The notes under the pieces are model-generated. The model was not told where the DNA came from. It saw nothing but the letters and a program-made list of their open reading frames with translations, and searched no databases. The position numbers were made by a program, and so were the translations under genes. From Pomphorhynchus laevis (Eukaryota > Acanthocephala > Palaeacanthocephala > Echinorhynchida > Pomphorhynchidae), in the NCBI GenBank assembly GCA_012934845.2, contig WNNJ02001952.1, positions 124,001 through 188,000 on the forward strand: a stretch of 64,000 nt of DNA. The letters are read 5' to 3'. Position 1 is the stretch's first letter; each line of letters opens with the position of its first letter. Shown piece after piece: positions 33,401-40,250 of this stretch.

Positions 33401-34484
33401 TGCATACCATTTAATATAAAGTTTAATACATTAAATAATGAAATTCTAAGAATTGTCATAGTTGGAACGATATTGGCTTTCTTCAAAATTATTTAAATAA
33501 TATAATAGATACATATTTTAAACTAGGTTACTATAAAAATAGCATCAAGCAGAAAATAGTAAAATATATAAATCAACGCAATAATATAAAGAATAAATTC
33601 AAACTCTTAAGTGGCAAATTTTTATGGATAGATAATAAATAATATACTTTGCATTAGAATAAGATACTAGATAGTTATTTCAGAGGAAATACATCATTAG
33701 CATGTATTTGGCCCCGCTGCTATGTTGGGTAGGAAGAACAGGGGCCCAAACCTGATAACATAGCAGTTTTCCTGATTGCCTTTATTCCTTATTCTGATAC
33801 ATAGTTTGTTATCCATTAGTCAGTTCATGAAAATTGATTTTTATTTTTAATATCAGTTTATAATTTAACTTGATATAAATTATATAAAATCTTATAGCAA
33901 TTATTTATTATTAATTAATTTTTTATTATTTAACTATTTAACTTTGATTTTGCATTATTTTTAATTTGCAATATAAAATACGTAGACTCAGTTAGCTTAT
34001 TTAACTTAATATTTATTGTAAATTGTTATCAATTAATCAATTTCATACTTCTTTTAAGGAAAAAGTATTTTTGAGTAAATAAAAGTTAAATTATGACATA
34101 TTTTAATTAATTTTAATATATAATATATCTTAAGATTTCTTGTAAGTTGTTATCAATCAATCAAGTTTATTCTTGTACTTTATATCAATTTCCAATGCTA
34201 TATGTTGGTATTCAAAAAATGCAAATAATTCCTATTTGCTTGTGTTATTAAAATTACACCTTGCTTTTTTAAGTTACGATTTTTGTCATTTTAATGAGAA
34301 ATAAATATTTTTTCTCATTTTAGCACTGGTAACAATTCCTAAAATTGAATTGGATAATGGAAAAATAAAACGATTATCTGAAGTAAATAAGGATGATTTT
34401 ATGAGCATGTCTGAAGATACGCGCAGAGAATTTATTCGAAAGAGTAGAGAGTGTTACATAAAATCATATCTATTGCCATGCTAA
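12905..34484 (+). CDS. GTF2E1: TFIIE-alpha (general transcription factor IIE subunit 1), 4 coding exons
   Basis: Join 12905-13575, 25018-25204, 26163-26328, 34324-34484 gives 394 residues (vertebrate TFIIE-alpha is about 440). TFIIE-alpha recruits and stimulates TFIIH at RNA polymerase II promoters. The N-terminal winged helix (about residues 27-125) precedes a zinc ribbon with CSQC at 137-140 and CTDC at 162-165. The segment after it ([20 protein letters not shown]) matches the helical region after the ribbon. Exon 2 carries [13 protein letters not shown], like the vertebrate RPIWLRESTVQG block. Exon 4 carries the C-terminal LSEV...[10 protein letters not shown] block that aligns with [22 protein letters not shown]. 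All splice sites are GT-AG and all phases agree (2, 0, 1). Introns of 11.4 and 8.0 kb are full of mobile elements. Confidence 0.85.
13995..14032 (-). ncRNA. Minimal hammerhead-like relic (GCCGCAAGGC-GAAACGT)
   Basis: The minus strand reads TGAAGAAGCCGCAAGGCGAA and then ACGTA: a 3-4 bp stem II with loop, then GAAACGU. This is the shape of the short stem-III-less hammerheads known from Penelope-like elements, but CUGAUGA has become UGAAGAA-like. An inverted copy sits at 17650-17690. Confidence 0.4.
14205..14282 (-). ncRNA. Permuted hammerhead motif A1
   Basis: Same motif as at 14485, on the minus strand: GGCAGCC-GAAA-CGA, CCTA-CTGATGA-GTGCTGCC, then TCGTC-TAGG. All core bases are intact. Confidence 0.55.
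14485..14562 (+). ncRNA. Permuted hammerhead motif A2
   Basis: In order: GGCAGCC (stem II 3' strand), GAAA, CGACTGATGGTAG (stem III 5'), CCTA (stem I) before CTGATGA, GTGCTGCC (stem II 5'), CTACCATCAG..TCGT (stem III 3'), C (predicted cleavage), TAGG (stem I). All hammerhead core segments are present but in the order A-B-C instead of A-C-B. A standard fold therefore needs the CTGATGA strand of one unit with the GAAA and cleavage strands of the next. Confidence 0.6.
14843..14920 (+). ncRNA. Permuted hammerhead motif A3
   Basis: Same arrangement as A2 with an intact core. The bulged base in stem III is C instead of A (CAG-C-TCGTC). Confidence 0.6.
15201..15278 (+). ncRNA. Permuted hammerhead motif A4
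   Basis: Same arrangement as A2. One stem I pair is weakened (GTCTAAGAG instead of GTCTAGGAG). Confidence 0.55.
15333..15419. repeat. (TA)n microsatellite
   Basis: An uninterrupted run of about 42 TA dinucleotides. It seems to have expanded from the ATTATA present in the family A unit. Confidence 0.97.
15583..15625 (+). ncRNA. Minimal hammerhead-like relic (GGCC-AAGT-GGCC-GAAACGT)
   Basis: TTGAGAAAGGCCAAGTGGCC is followed by GAAACGTT. Stem II (GGCC/GGCC, loop AAGU) and GAAACGU match short hammerheads of Penelope-like elements, which are reported to cleave as dimers. CUGAUGA is degraded to UUGAGAA. It lies in a 15.48-15.72 kb repeat fragment that shares AAGTTAATTACAATTTTT with 17.62 kb. Confidence 0.45.
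16090..17515 (+). pseudogene. RT N-terminal half with Cys-rich leader, GITQGDP family
   Basis: Starts with a Cys-rich leader ([19 protein letters not shown] near 16170), then a frame at 16384-16704. The frame at 16824-17273 contains [20 protein letters not shown] and [14 protein letters not shown]. After a frameshift it continues [39 protein letters not shown] and [13 protein letters not shown] (first catalytic Asp). It stops at 17515, before the active-site motif, so it is 3'-truncated. The missing half type is at 10690-11260. Confidence 0.7.
17516..17745 (+). repeat. Repeat fragment with minimal hammerhead-like relic, inverted copy of 13.93-14.06 kb
   Basis: 17617-17725 is the reverse complement of about 13930-14045, including GAAGCCGCAAGGCGAAACGT at 17655-17680 and GTTGGTAGAGACAATAAT. 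The two inverted copies bracket 3.6 kb holding family A and an RT fragment. Confidence 0.6.
17811..18006. repeat. Foldback element (MITE-like)
   Basis: A perfect-looking inverted repeat: AACGAGTTAAGAGCAGAAA at the left returns as TTTCTGCGCTTAGCTCGTT at the right, with the inner arms (GGTAACGTTTC.., AAGCTGTTAAAA..) also paired. A shorter relative is at 55747-55860, with matching flanking sequence (TTCTATTGAAGGATC) on one side. There is no coding capacity. Confidence 0.8.
18007..18700. other. AT-rich intron sequence, nothing recognised
   Basis: Part of TFIIE-alpha intron 1. No coding signal or known repeat was seen. Confidence 0.5.
18820..18902 (+). ncRNA. Hammerhead ribozyme D1 (stem III open)
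   Basis: TTGCCGTC then TGCTAG..(hairpin)..CTAGCA, CTGATGA at 18870, stem II GTCAT-AGTG-ATGAC, and GAAA at 18891. The core and stems I and II are intact. Stem III is decayed (AUAGUA against UUGCCGU). Predicted cleavage follows GTC at 18827. Confidence 0.75.
19147..19230 (+). ncRNA. Hammerhead ribozyme D2 (stem III open)
   Basis: Same design as D1: TTGCCGTC/TGCTAG, CTGATGA, GTCAT-AGTG-ATGAC, GAAA. Stem III again does not pair well (AGUGUA). Confidence 0.7.
19540..19700 (+). repeat. Dispersed repeat R1, copy 2
   Basis: Contains CATCGAGAGGAATAACAAAA and GGACTTTTGCAATAGTCC, inverted relative to 880-1035. Confidence 0.5.
19701..21090. other. Intron sequence with weak coding-like traces
   Basis: A plus-strand stretch near 19950-20260 reads in one frame as an acidic peptide with few stops ([28 protein letters not shown]). 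I recognise no family. It may be a dead gene or element. The rest shows nothing. Confidence 0.3.
21100..23140 (+). mobile_element. LINE copy with RT and C-terminus, internal duplication
   Basis: RT begins near 21480 ([12 protein letters not shown]-like). It reaches [17 protein letters not shown] at 21590, is interrupted by about 410 bp, resumes at 22020 ([13 protein letters not shown]) and continues through the ORF at 22043-23100. The interrupting block resembles the element's own 3' coding part. ORF1 and the endonuclease are missing, so the copy is 5'-truncated. Confidence 0.8.
21611..22019 (+). repeat. Self-derived insertion inside the LINE RT
   Basis: The block repeats the C-terminal coding region of the same LINE (compare 21640-22010 with about 22660-23030: CGTATTGATTACTGTCTTAG, SESRSFS..HLRSC). 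It is flanked by a direct repeat beginning GATATTTCATCTGCATTCG at 21588 and 22023. The direct repeat is about 22 bp, within the range of a LINE target-site duplication. Confidence 0.6.
22043..23296 (+). pseudogene. LINE RT, longest intact frame (417 residues)
   Basis: Contains [27 protein letters not shown] (catalytic YADD), [24 protein letters not shown], the C-terminal [16 protein letters not shown] block, [19 protein letters not shown], and [17 protein letters not shown]. After about 23120 the frame is unrelated. It lacks the upstream RT blocks in frame because of the insertion at 21611-22019, so it is not a functional protein. The family matches the debris at 1371-2870, 11.3, 12.1 and 32.4 kb. 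Confidence 0.85.
23230..23634 (+). pseudogene. Unidentified ORF fragment before the Merlin element
   Basis: A 134-residue, Lys/Asn-rich frame with [20 protein letters not shown]. Its composition is like the FRYIDD-type RT element and it could be that element's N-terminal region. I cannot show homology. Confidence 0.35.
23708..24700 (+). mobile_element. Merlin/IS1016-like DNA transposon with 8-bp target duplication
   Basis: A 993-bp element with terminal inverted repeats starting GGATC.G.GGGAAAAGTTCC. Each end carries three GGGAAAAGTTCC-type blocks in alternating orientation. It is flanked by AATATTTT at 23700-23707 and 24701-24708. It encodes a broken ISXO2-like (DDE_Tnp_IS1595) transposase. 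Merlin elements make 8-9 bp duplications, which fits. It lies in TFIIE-alpha intron 1, 310 bp before exon 2. Confidence 0.9.
23817..24479 (+). pseudogene. Merlin-type transposase, internally deleted
   Basis: Two frames: 23817-24167 (N-terminal zinc ribbon [22 protein letters not shown], then the helical region) and 24198-24479 ([13 protein letters not shown] with the second catalytic Asp, and [13 protein letters not shown] with the catalytic Glu). The segment that should carry the first catalytic Asp between them is missing, and stops separate the parts. The transposase cannot be active. Confidence 0.85.
25018..25204 (+). CDS. GTF2E1: GTF2E1 coding exon 2
   Basis: Acceptor TTTTTACACAAG| and donor CCGAAG|GTATTT. 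It enters in phase 2 (AG|C = Ser) and leaves in phase 0. It encodes [13 protein letters not shown] and [13 protein letters not shown], the conserved PxWLxxSTxxG motif of metazoan TFIIE-alpha. Confidence 0.85.
25205..26162. other. GTF2E1: GTF2E1 intron 2, no element recognised
   Basis: AT-rich. It starts GTATTT and ends TTTCAG. No repeats or genes were recognised. Confidence 0.7.
26163..26328 (+). CDS. GTF2E1: GTF2E1 coding exon 3
   Basis: Acceptor ACGGATTTCAG| and donor GATATTC|GTAAGC. It enters in phase 0 and leaves in phase 1. It encodes a basic segment with [14 protein letters not shown], in the place of the vertebrate NEEVMRALLIHE block. Sequence similarity alone is weak; the phase agreement with both neighbours is the main support. 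Confidence 0.7.
26591..26718. repeat. Hairpin foldback element
   Basis: TTTATAAACCGATTGTTCAC at the left is returned exactly as GTGAACAATCGGTTTATAAA at the right, with arms of about 60 bp around a short TTTAAACG centre. It is MITE-like and non-coding. Confidence 0.85.
27066..27365 (-). repeat. FRYIDD-type RT element tail (relic), with a second terminus at 26868
   Basis: Contains GAGTCTACGTATTTTATT, then the AT-rich tail and ATACGATGTATCAGAATA as in the 59.7 kb copy. A further terminus-like piece (AGCTAACTGAATCAGCATA) lies at 26872. Confidence 0.5.
27725..28010 (+). repeat. Imperfect tandem duplication (~145 bp unit)
   Basis: ATATCTACCCATATTAGGCC..AAAG.GAATAGC.AACC..CTTCTTGAACATTT occurs twice in diverged form (about 27728 and 27872). 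Confidence 0.55.
28511..29400 (+). repeat. 313-bp tandem triplication
   Basis: Three direct units beginning ATTTACCTGA.AATTAAATTG at about 28511, 28824 and 29137. Each contains GACAGTAGCGCC, TCGATACTTTAAAA and GATGAACAGTAACGAA. No frame or ribozyme core was found in the unit. Confidence 0.85.
29480..29936 (+). pseudogene. FRYIDD-type RT element, palm fragment
   Basis: Plus-strand frames give [20 protein letters not shown] (first catalytic Asp block in the form FSTLYTN) and, at 29727-29936, [20 protein letters not shown]. The active-site FRYIDD should follow but the sequence is cut at about 29937 by the minus-strand LINE ORF1. Confidence 0.75.
29937..31258 (-). pseudogene. LINE ORF1 with PHD-like zinc finger (long open frame)
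   Basis: About 440 residues, [12 protein letters not shown] at the start. An N-terminal zinc finger ([12 protein letters not shown]...[10 protein letters not shown]) is followed by a short coiled segment, a Ser/Pro-rich middle and a basic C-terminal part ([25 protein letters not shown]...) likely to be the nucleic-acid-binding domain. It belongs to the same LINE group as 1371-2870 and 21100-23140. The endonuclease/RT ORF is absent beyond 29937. The frame is open for its whole length, so this copy may be young or once selected. Confidence 0.7.
31375..31500 (-). repeat. Short tandem repeat next to LINE ORF1
   Basis: TTGTAAATAGTTATTTGTTA with AGCAGCTTAGAATTTCAAAC recurs about three times. It sits upstream of the minus-strand ORF1 and may be its 5' leader, comparable in position to the 14-bp array at 7676-7940. 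Confidence 0.6.
31600..31935 (+). pseudogene. LINE RT extreme C-terminus
   Basis: Plus-strand frame with a [16 protein letters not shown] block and [14 protein letters not shown], the last residues of a jockey/CR1 RT. It is related in type to 3019-3273. It leads directly into the long palindrome at 31914-32153. Confidence 0.65.
31914..32153. repeat. Long inverted repeat (about 90-bp arms)
   Basis: GATGAATGAATATATCTTCT..GGTTATC..GTGAGCAGACT..AGCCGTTATG at the left is mirrored as ATAACGGCTTTGTCTTC-type sequence at 32042-32153. The centre is a TATA-rich 40 bp. The arms start inside the 3' end of the LINE relic, so the palindrome duplicates LINE tail sequence in inverse orientation. Confidence 0.8.
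32298..33010 (+). pseudogene. LINE 3' coding relic
   Basis: In shifted frames it reads [21 protein letters not shown] and [15 protein letters not shown], then repeats a similar block at 32640 ([13 protein letters not shown]-like). This suggests two overlapping copies of the same C-terminal domain. It ends before the RT element at 33040. Confidence 0.6.
33040..34010 (+). mobile_element. FRYIDD-type RT element, 3' half
   Basis: The plus-strand frame has [15 protein letters not shown] (active site) and [19 protein letters not shown], then YLDMNI and a stop. 33400-33640 holds the C-terminal block ([27 protein letters not shown]). The structured tail is at 33640-33800 and the terminus ACGTAGACTCAGTTAGCT at 33980-34000. 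Internal rearrangement puts a copy of the later block before the active site. Confidence 0.75.
33640..33805 (+). ncRNA. Pseudoknot-forming tail of the RT element, copy 2
   Basis: Same a-b-a'-b' layout as 4930-5062: GGCCCC, CTGCTATG, GGGGCC, CATAGCAG. The third pair differs in sequence but still pairs here (GGAA/TTCC against GAGGA/TCCTC). CTGATGA is changed to CTGATTG. Confidence 0.5.
34324..34484 (+). CDS. GTF2E1: GTF2E1 coding exon 4 (last)
   Basis: Acceptor TTTCTCATTTTAG|, entering in phase 1 (C|CA = Pro). It encodes [20 protein letters not shown] and a [12 protein letters not shown] helix, then ends YLLPC and TAA at 34482-34484. It corresponds to the conserved acidic/helical C-terminus of TFIIE-alpha, though it is more basic here. 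Confidence 0.82.
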
Positions 34485-35495
34485 TGATTTATGAATGAAT
34501 TTCTTCTTTATAAAATATTGCATGCATAACTTTTTAATTCTTAGTTTTAAAAACATTCTGTCTATTTATCAAAACTAAACAGGTATATCGTATTTTCTGT
34601 CAACAATCTAATTAAAATTATTAGTTTTATGAAAGGTTTGTTCTACATAAGCATTTACGATTTTGAGATCAGTCAATAATCTGGCCAAATTTATGTTTTT
34701 TAATAATAGACTTTTCATAAAAATACTTTCAAATATTTCTTATGATGCTTCTTTCTAAAAATTAAAGGTATATGGAACTAAATTCAATTTGAGACGATTA
34801 CTTCTAATAAATTAAATTTTCTAAGTATTTAAAAAAATCTTTTAGATTTAGGCATTTTAAAAAATTAATTATTAGTTTTTTTATAAATTTATATATTAAT
34901 TATATATTAATTAATTACATTATAAATTAATTATTATAACTAACATTTAATAATGATTCTGATAATCCAAAATTTGCTCAATTAGCCTTAAATTATTTAC
35001 TCGACTATTGTGTTTGCGATCAGCTGAGTTTAAACCTAAATAAATCAAAAGCCATGAATTTCAATCGATGAGGACTCTTTCTGTCGCACTGATCAACTTT
35101 ACATAAATTAATAAAAGCTCGAATTTTTTGTAAATTATAAATACATAAAATTTGACTGTCATCTATTTGGTCGTCTTTTATTGCTCATTTCGAGCAAAAT
35201 GTGAAAAGTTCGTATTTATGACGTCTCAAGTTTTTAAACTGGCTCTTTATCTTTTGACTGTGATTGTCGTTTTGTTAAAGTTATGTCATCGCCAGTAGTT
35301 TCGTCAAAGTTATGCCATCGTAAGTAATGATTTATGGGGTTCTTGCATTCTGAGATGATATATCGACTCCGAACTTCAACTAGATTAAATGCTTACTTGT
35401 GGAGATACATAAAGAGAATGGTAGCCTTATCGTAAAAGTGTCAATCTACAATGGTTGCGATATTGTATAGGTTGACTCCATTTTTATTATCAGAT
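34485..35495. other. Downstream of GTF2E1, no recognised feature
   Basis: AT-rich. It should contain the 3' UTR. A short LNLNKSKAMNFNR-like frame near 35025-35070 looks like a LINE RT shred (SLNLNKSKAM). Confidence 0.5.
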
Positions 35496-35499
35496 CATC

Positions 35500-35860
35500 T
35501 AACTGAGTCTACATATCTTATATTATTTATAAATTAGAAATGATGTCAAATAAAAATTATATAATTAAATAATTAGTAATTAAATAATAATAAATAATTA
35601 ATAATTAACAACATAGGATTAGTTTATGCTGTTTGTGTGTTCCCAATTCATTTAATCCCCTTACTTATAAGACTCAAAAATTGAAACAGCATAGAGTTTT
35701 GTATGCTGTTGGAGTCTTCCCGATTCCTTCAATAGAAATAGTCGGGAAAAACAATCCATTTGTTTGAATAAATAATTGTTATATAAGATTTTATTTAACT
35801 TATATCAAGTTAAAATTTAAAATATAACATTTTAAATATTAAATTAATTCTGAACAAGTT
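35500..35860 (-). repeat. RT element terminus interrupted by a family C ribozyme fragment
   Basis: AGTCTACATATCTTATATTA at 35509 starts the RT-element tail, which resumes after 35770 (AAGATTTTATTTAACTTATA, TCAAGTTAAAATTTAAAATA). Between, 35610-35770 matches family C (GACTCAAAAATTGAAACAGC, GGAGTCTTCCCGATTCCTTC). The ribozyme core there is incomplete. Confidence 0.55.
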
Positions 35861-36489
35861 GTTGAAGCTTCCCAAAACCTTTGCCTTGCATATGATCTCG
35901 ATAGAATGAAAAATAGCTTTGTTATATCGATCAATTGCATATGCATCCACTGCCATTAACAATCTTACTTGTGTTCTAATGTGCTCACTTAAGCGCCTTA
36001 AACCTCCATTAAACCGTTCGACTAGTCAACCTTAAACCTCTAATCCGAATTTTATACAGGTGATTTTGCCTCGCTTAATAGCCACAATACAAACGGAGAT
36101 AAATATATTTGTGCCACAAAATATTCTACTTCCATTATCAGATGTACAATACTGTATTCTGCCCAATTATTATCATTTTTCTATTATTAATATCCACCCA
36201 TCGTAATCTCACAGTATGTCCATACCCAAATACAGATCATACAGACAGCTCTTTCGGCTACCTCAAGAGATCTGCTTTAGCTAAGAAGTGCGTTTGTTAT
36301 TGAAAAATCAAAGACGTACAATTGTTTGCGCTAATTTTAATAATTGTTGCTCGCTAGCAGACTTCTGGAACATTAAATTAAAAAAGAGAAAAAATATTAT
36401 TAATAATAAATATTAATATCAATTAATAATTCTATAATTAATCGGCTTCATATTTTCTTCGTGTGGTTACCAAATTGTTACTGAAACTT

Positions 36490-36990
36490 TATCTCACTGC
36501 TGATAAGGTCCACCCACACTGATTGTAGTGTACAGTGATGCTGATTGGACTGAAAGAACCATACGAGGAAAATATGAAACCGACCAATGATGTAATACGG
36601 CTCGTGTAAACAATGAATATTCACAATAATAAAAAGTCAGCTTGCAGTTTACCGTCCGATGTACAATTCGTATAGGAACGAATAATAAAAAATTGGTGTG
36701 TGGTGTGTTCGAATTGCAAATAATAGTTACCGTTAACACCAAATATAGAATACATTAATTGTGTAATTTGTTATATAAGCCTAATATAAACGAGCATTTC
36801 GGCGACGAGATGTTCAACAGAAACTGAAACAGAACCGAAACACGAAATGTATGCGATGACTCACTACTGATGAGGTTTATCCACGCTGATTGTAGTGTGC
36901 AGTGATGCTGTTAGAACCACACGAGGATAACATGATACCGACCAATGATGAAATACGGCTAGTCTAAGCAATGAATATTCATAATAATTC
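36490..36990 (+). repeat. Diverged tandem repeat with hammerhead-like traces (family E)
   Basis: Two diverged units (36496-36630 and 36865-36988) share GATTGTAGTGT.CAGTGATGCTG and ACCGACCAATGATG. Between and within them are CAGAACCGAAACACG and CACTACTGATGAGGTTTATC. GGUU/AACC would form stem II and CACUA/UAGUG stem I, but the base before the stem I strand is G, which does not allow hammerhead cleavage. Probably a decayed ribozyme repeat. Confidence 0.35.
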
Positions 36991-37379
36991 TATTATTTCT
37001 ATTTATTCTATTTACCTATATTAGTATCCTGATATTATTTGTTGGTATTTTGGTATTTTTTATTTTTGTTGGTAATTTTTTGTCGATGGCATTATTATAT
37101 GTACAATACCTCATTTTACTCATTTTTGTTACTTTGTACAAATTTTTAATTTTGACGAATACCGAAAGTTTAAGTGGTTTAATAAAAACTAAATTATTAT
37201 TAATTTATTTGTATTAGTTAATATTAATAAGAGAGTTGTTTATTTAGCCTCATTTGCGTGTCGGTATTTGGAACAAGATAAGAAAGACAAGAAAATAAGA
37301 AAATATAACAAATAGTAACTTGTCGCTGCCTTTTATCAATGTCTTTAAGTGGAAGTACCGGGCAACGGTACTTTAGTAC

Positions 37380-39600
37380 CGGGCGACTAAACACGTTAAA
37401 CTACTGAGTTACCAAATCGGCGACAAAAAGGATGACAGCAGAGGACTTAAGGGATCGCCATACAAGACGCCTCGGTTTTACTGGGAATAATTCAGGGCTA
37501 TTTAGGCCGTAAAACACCTTCATACGACTCGGTTGAAGTATTGTGTAAATAAGATGTAGGAAGCGGACATTCAGGTGTACTTTGCTAGAAAGTTTGTTTA
37601 GCAATAAGGAGCGATCTATCGTGTCGAATGTTCGCTTAAAATCGATGAAGGTTGTATAAGTAGATTTATGTTGAGCAAAAGTTCTAGTAATTTTATCCCG
37701 GATAACTTAAATTGCGTTAGATGTAGATTTATGTGGGCAGAAATCGTTCTACTCTGATGGAAGCTGGTGTTCACGATATTTCATAAACCGCATGTACATA
37801 ACTTGAGTCAGTAACTTATAGCTGTGGTTCAAAATGGCAATGCCTCTATACGCGTTCAAAGAATTACAATTGTATTTGCCTCTATATAGGACTTTTATAC
37901 AGTCATCACACCAAGTGATAGGTACTGTGTGCCCCGTGTGAAGACGGTTGTATAGCTCAGTCCAATATTTTAATAAAATATGAATGGTTGACTTTAACTG
38001 ATCGGTACATAAATTATCTATCCCAGCAGCTGTGTTGTTCCTAAGACTAATTAAAGATCGCATAATTTCACCCTCCGTGAAAGGTGCATTTAGGGGATCG
38101 TAACACAATGAGTCGCTTAGAGACAAGGTTGTTTGCAAGTGCACACAAACTCTTTAATGGCTTAGTTGATGAAGCATAGACATGAAATGTGTATATCAGT
38201 GTGAGATGGGAATTTGTGAAATATTTTTGACGGAAGACTGTTTGAGTAACCAAGGAGCGGATACGGCATTAAATAATTGCCGAGATTCTTCTAAGCGACA
38301 CTGTATTCGACAATTAGCTGCTAATCTGAAGTCTACACAATCCTATGAATTCATTGACCACTACTACATCAAACCGGTCTTCTATTTAACGAGATCAGTA
38401 ATTGTTGTAATTCTCTGAACCAACAGGTCTTTACGACTTAGAGACACACTCAAGCCGACTTATATCAATTTCGGAAAGAATTAATTTTCTGCTGGTTTGC
38501 TGATGTGGTTCAATTAATTGGACATTGCTCACGCAAACGAATACACAATATACTGGTTTGTGTTTTCGAACTTGGAACCATGTTGAGGCCAATTCTAACT
38601 TTGAGAGTTTAACCGGTGTGTTAGTGAAAATAAGGTCGATGCAGCTTCTACCGTTATGCGATTCATATGACCACTGCTCGATCGGCGCATAAAGTTTAAG
38701 ATTGAAAGTTGAAAAATAATCAAGTAGAATAATGGGACTACTTAAATCTGCGTTGAAATCCCCAGCTATGAGGATGGGAATAGATTTATTCACTCTTTGA
38801 TGATGCTGTTACATTTCGTCGATTATATTTGCTGCGCTAAAAATGGGTTTAAAGTAGGAGGTAACGATGGTAACCTCGGAAGTTTCTAACATTAATGAAT
38901 TCGACTTAAAATTTCAATCACTAAATGCTTTGTATACTCCTTGAACGATTCCCTCGATCGGACGGCCACGCGGTTTTAATTCAGCTGAAATATCAAATGT
39001 TGCCAACAGCATCTTAATCTGAAAAGTGCAGAACTACGAATTTATGCCCTGATTGAGTAGCGATGTGAGACATTCGACTTTGAATAAAAGAAATCTATAG
39101 AAGTTAAAGCCTCGAAAACCTCTGGAAGAATATACACTGCCTACGGATGATACTGTGTTTGTAGGTAGTCATGAAGACGTGCTGGAATTCAGTGTAAAGC
39201 ACACACGCTTGTTTTCTTCAGTAGTGTGTCGTTGTTTACCCACTATTTGATAATTTCAAATTATGTAATGGTTTTTAGGGTAAGATTGTTTTTTTTCAAT
39301 TAGCTGTTTGAGTAGTGACTGATGAGCATTGCGTTTTTCTCGTGATCGATCTGGAATATGTTAATTTTTGTATAGCAATCCACGGTTTTCAACTTATAAT
39401 AAATCGTTACACATAATTTACTTTTTCTTAATTCGTGGTTACTAAGACCAAGGGTGGGATGACTGATATATTTGCAGGAATTCGTCGTACCTTAATCTTT
39501 GAATTTGTTGACGTTTGAACTCTTAATGTAGAAAGGATGCCACTAACAATGTTATCATTTTCACTTGCATTAGGCAAATTTCGTATAATAAAATTCATTT
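37380..39600 (-). mobile_element. LINE relic (ORF1, endonuclease, RT), DPLNAPFT family
   Basis: Minus-strand order: an ORF1 piece at 39600-39428 (NFIIRNLPNASENDN, SGILSTLRVQTSTN), an endonuclease end at 38793-38431 (ILIAGDFNADLSS with the GDFN block, SCIDLIFTN), RT N-terminal region 38144-37749 (DNLCTDQLKS, YRGKYNCNSLNAYRGIAIL) and RT 37660-37401 (FDTIDRSLLLNKLSSK). Same family as 8430-10490. Many breaks. It ends before the YADD region, so it is 3'-truncated. Confidence 0.75.
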
Positions 39601-39640
39601 TTTTAGTAATCATATAAGCTCGACGCGAAAGAATGACGAA

Positions 39641-39720
39641 TGCCGTTTCGTCATCACTATGACTCATCAATGCCAGTTCCCTCCCACTGCTGGAGGCAGA
39701 GGAGAACTAGCAGACGGCAA
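39641..39720 (-). ncRNA. Hammerhead ribozyme D3 (stem III open)
   Basis: Minus strand: TTGCCGTC|TGCTAGTT..hairpin..ACTGGCA, TTGATGA (C3 changed to U), GTCAT-AGTG-ATGAC, GAAA, CGGCA. Stem III pairs perfectly (ACGGCA/UGCCGU). Only the first core base is altered. Confidence 0.8.
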
Positions 39721-39931
39721 TCAACGAATGAATTAAGTGCATGATGTACTATAAAATATCTAGCAACATCATCTAGAGTGTTGAATTAGCACTACAATAG
39801 CTTCAATACTTGCGCTGGCAAATGCCAGCGCAAGGTATCTCAATATAGGCTTACTTCTAATCTCAAATGATGATACCATTCCGCGTGAATTTTTTAGTAA
39901 TCATATAAGCCCAACGCGAAAGAATGACGAA

Positions 39932-40011
39932 TGCCGTTTCGTCATCACTATGACTCATCAGTGCCAGTTCCCTCCCACTGCTGGATGCAGAGGAGGACTA
40001 GCAGACTGCAA
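39932..40011 (-). ncRNA. Hammerhead ribozyme D4 (stem III open)
   Basis: Intact core: CTGATGA, GTCAT-AGTG-ATGAC, GAAACGGCA. Stem I has seven pairs next to the core (TGCTAGT/ACTGGCA). Stem III has one mismatch (TTGCAGTC). It complements D3: the two copies carry different single defects, so the ancestral unit was a complete hammerhead. Confidence 0.85.
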
Positions 40012-40181
40012 TCAACGAATGAATCAGGTGCATGATGTACTAGAAAATCTCTAGTAACATCATCTAGAGTGCTGAATTAGCACTACAATAGCGTCACCAA
40101 ATTGTATCATTAGCACAAGCACTGGCAAATGCCAGCGCAAGGTATCTTAATATCGGCTTACTTCTAAGCTATGCTTACTGA

Positions 40182-40250
40182 TATGCTAGTCCTTCTCTGC
40201 ATCCAGCAGTGGGAGGGAACTGGCACTGATGAGTCATAGTGATGACGAAT
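40182..40250 (+). ncRNA. Hammerhead fragment D5
   Basis: Homology starts at TGCTAG, the first base after the predicted cleavage site, and stops at GACGAA of the core, with no further family D sequence on either side. It is opposite in orientation to D3 and D4. Confidence 0.7.

Larger units (their letters stand above)
39590..40170 (-). repeat. Ribozyme repeat family D, two inverted-orientation units
   Basis: Two minus-strand units of about 291 bp (TTTTTTAGTAATCATATAAG at 39600 and 39890) containing hammerheads D3 and D4, AATTCACGCGGAATGGTATC and GCGCTGGCATTTGCCAG. The first joins the ORF1 end of the LINE at 37380-39600. Confidence 0.8.
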
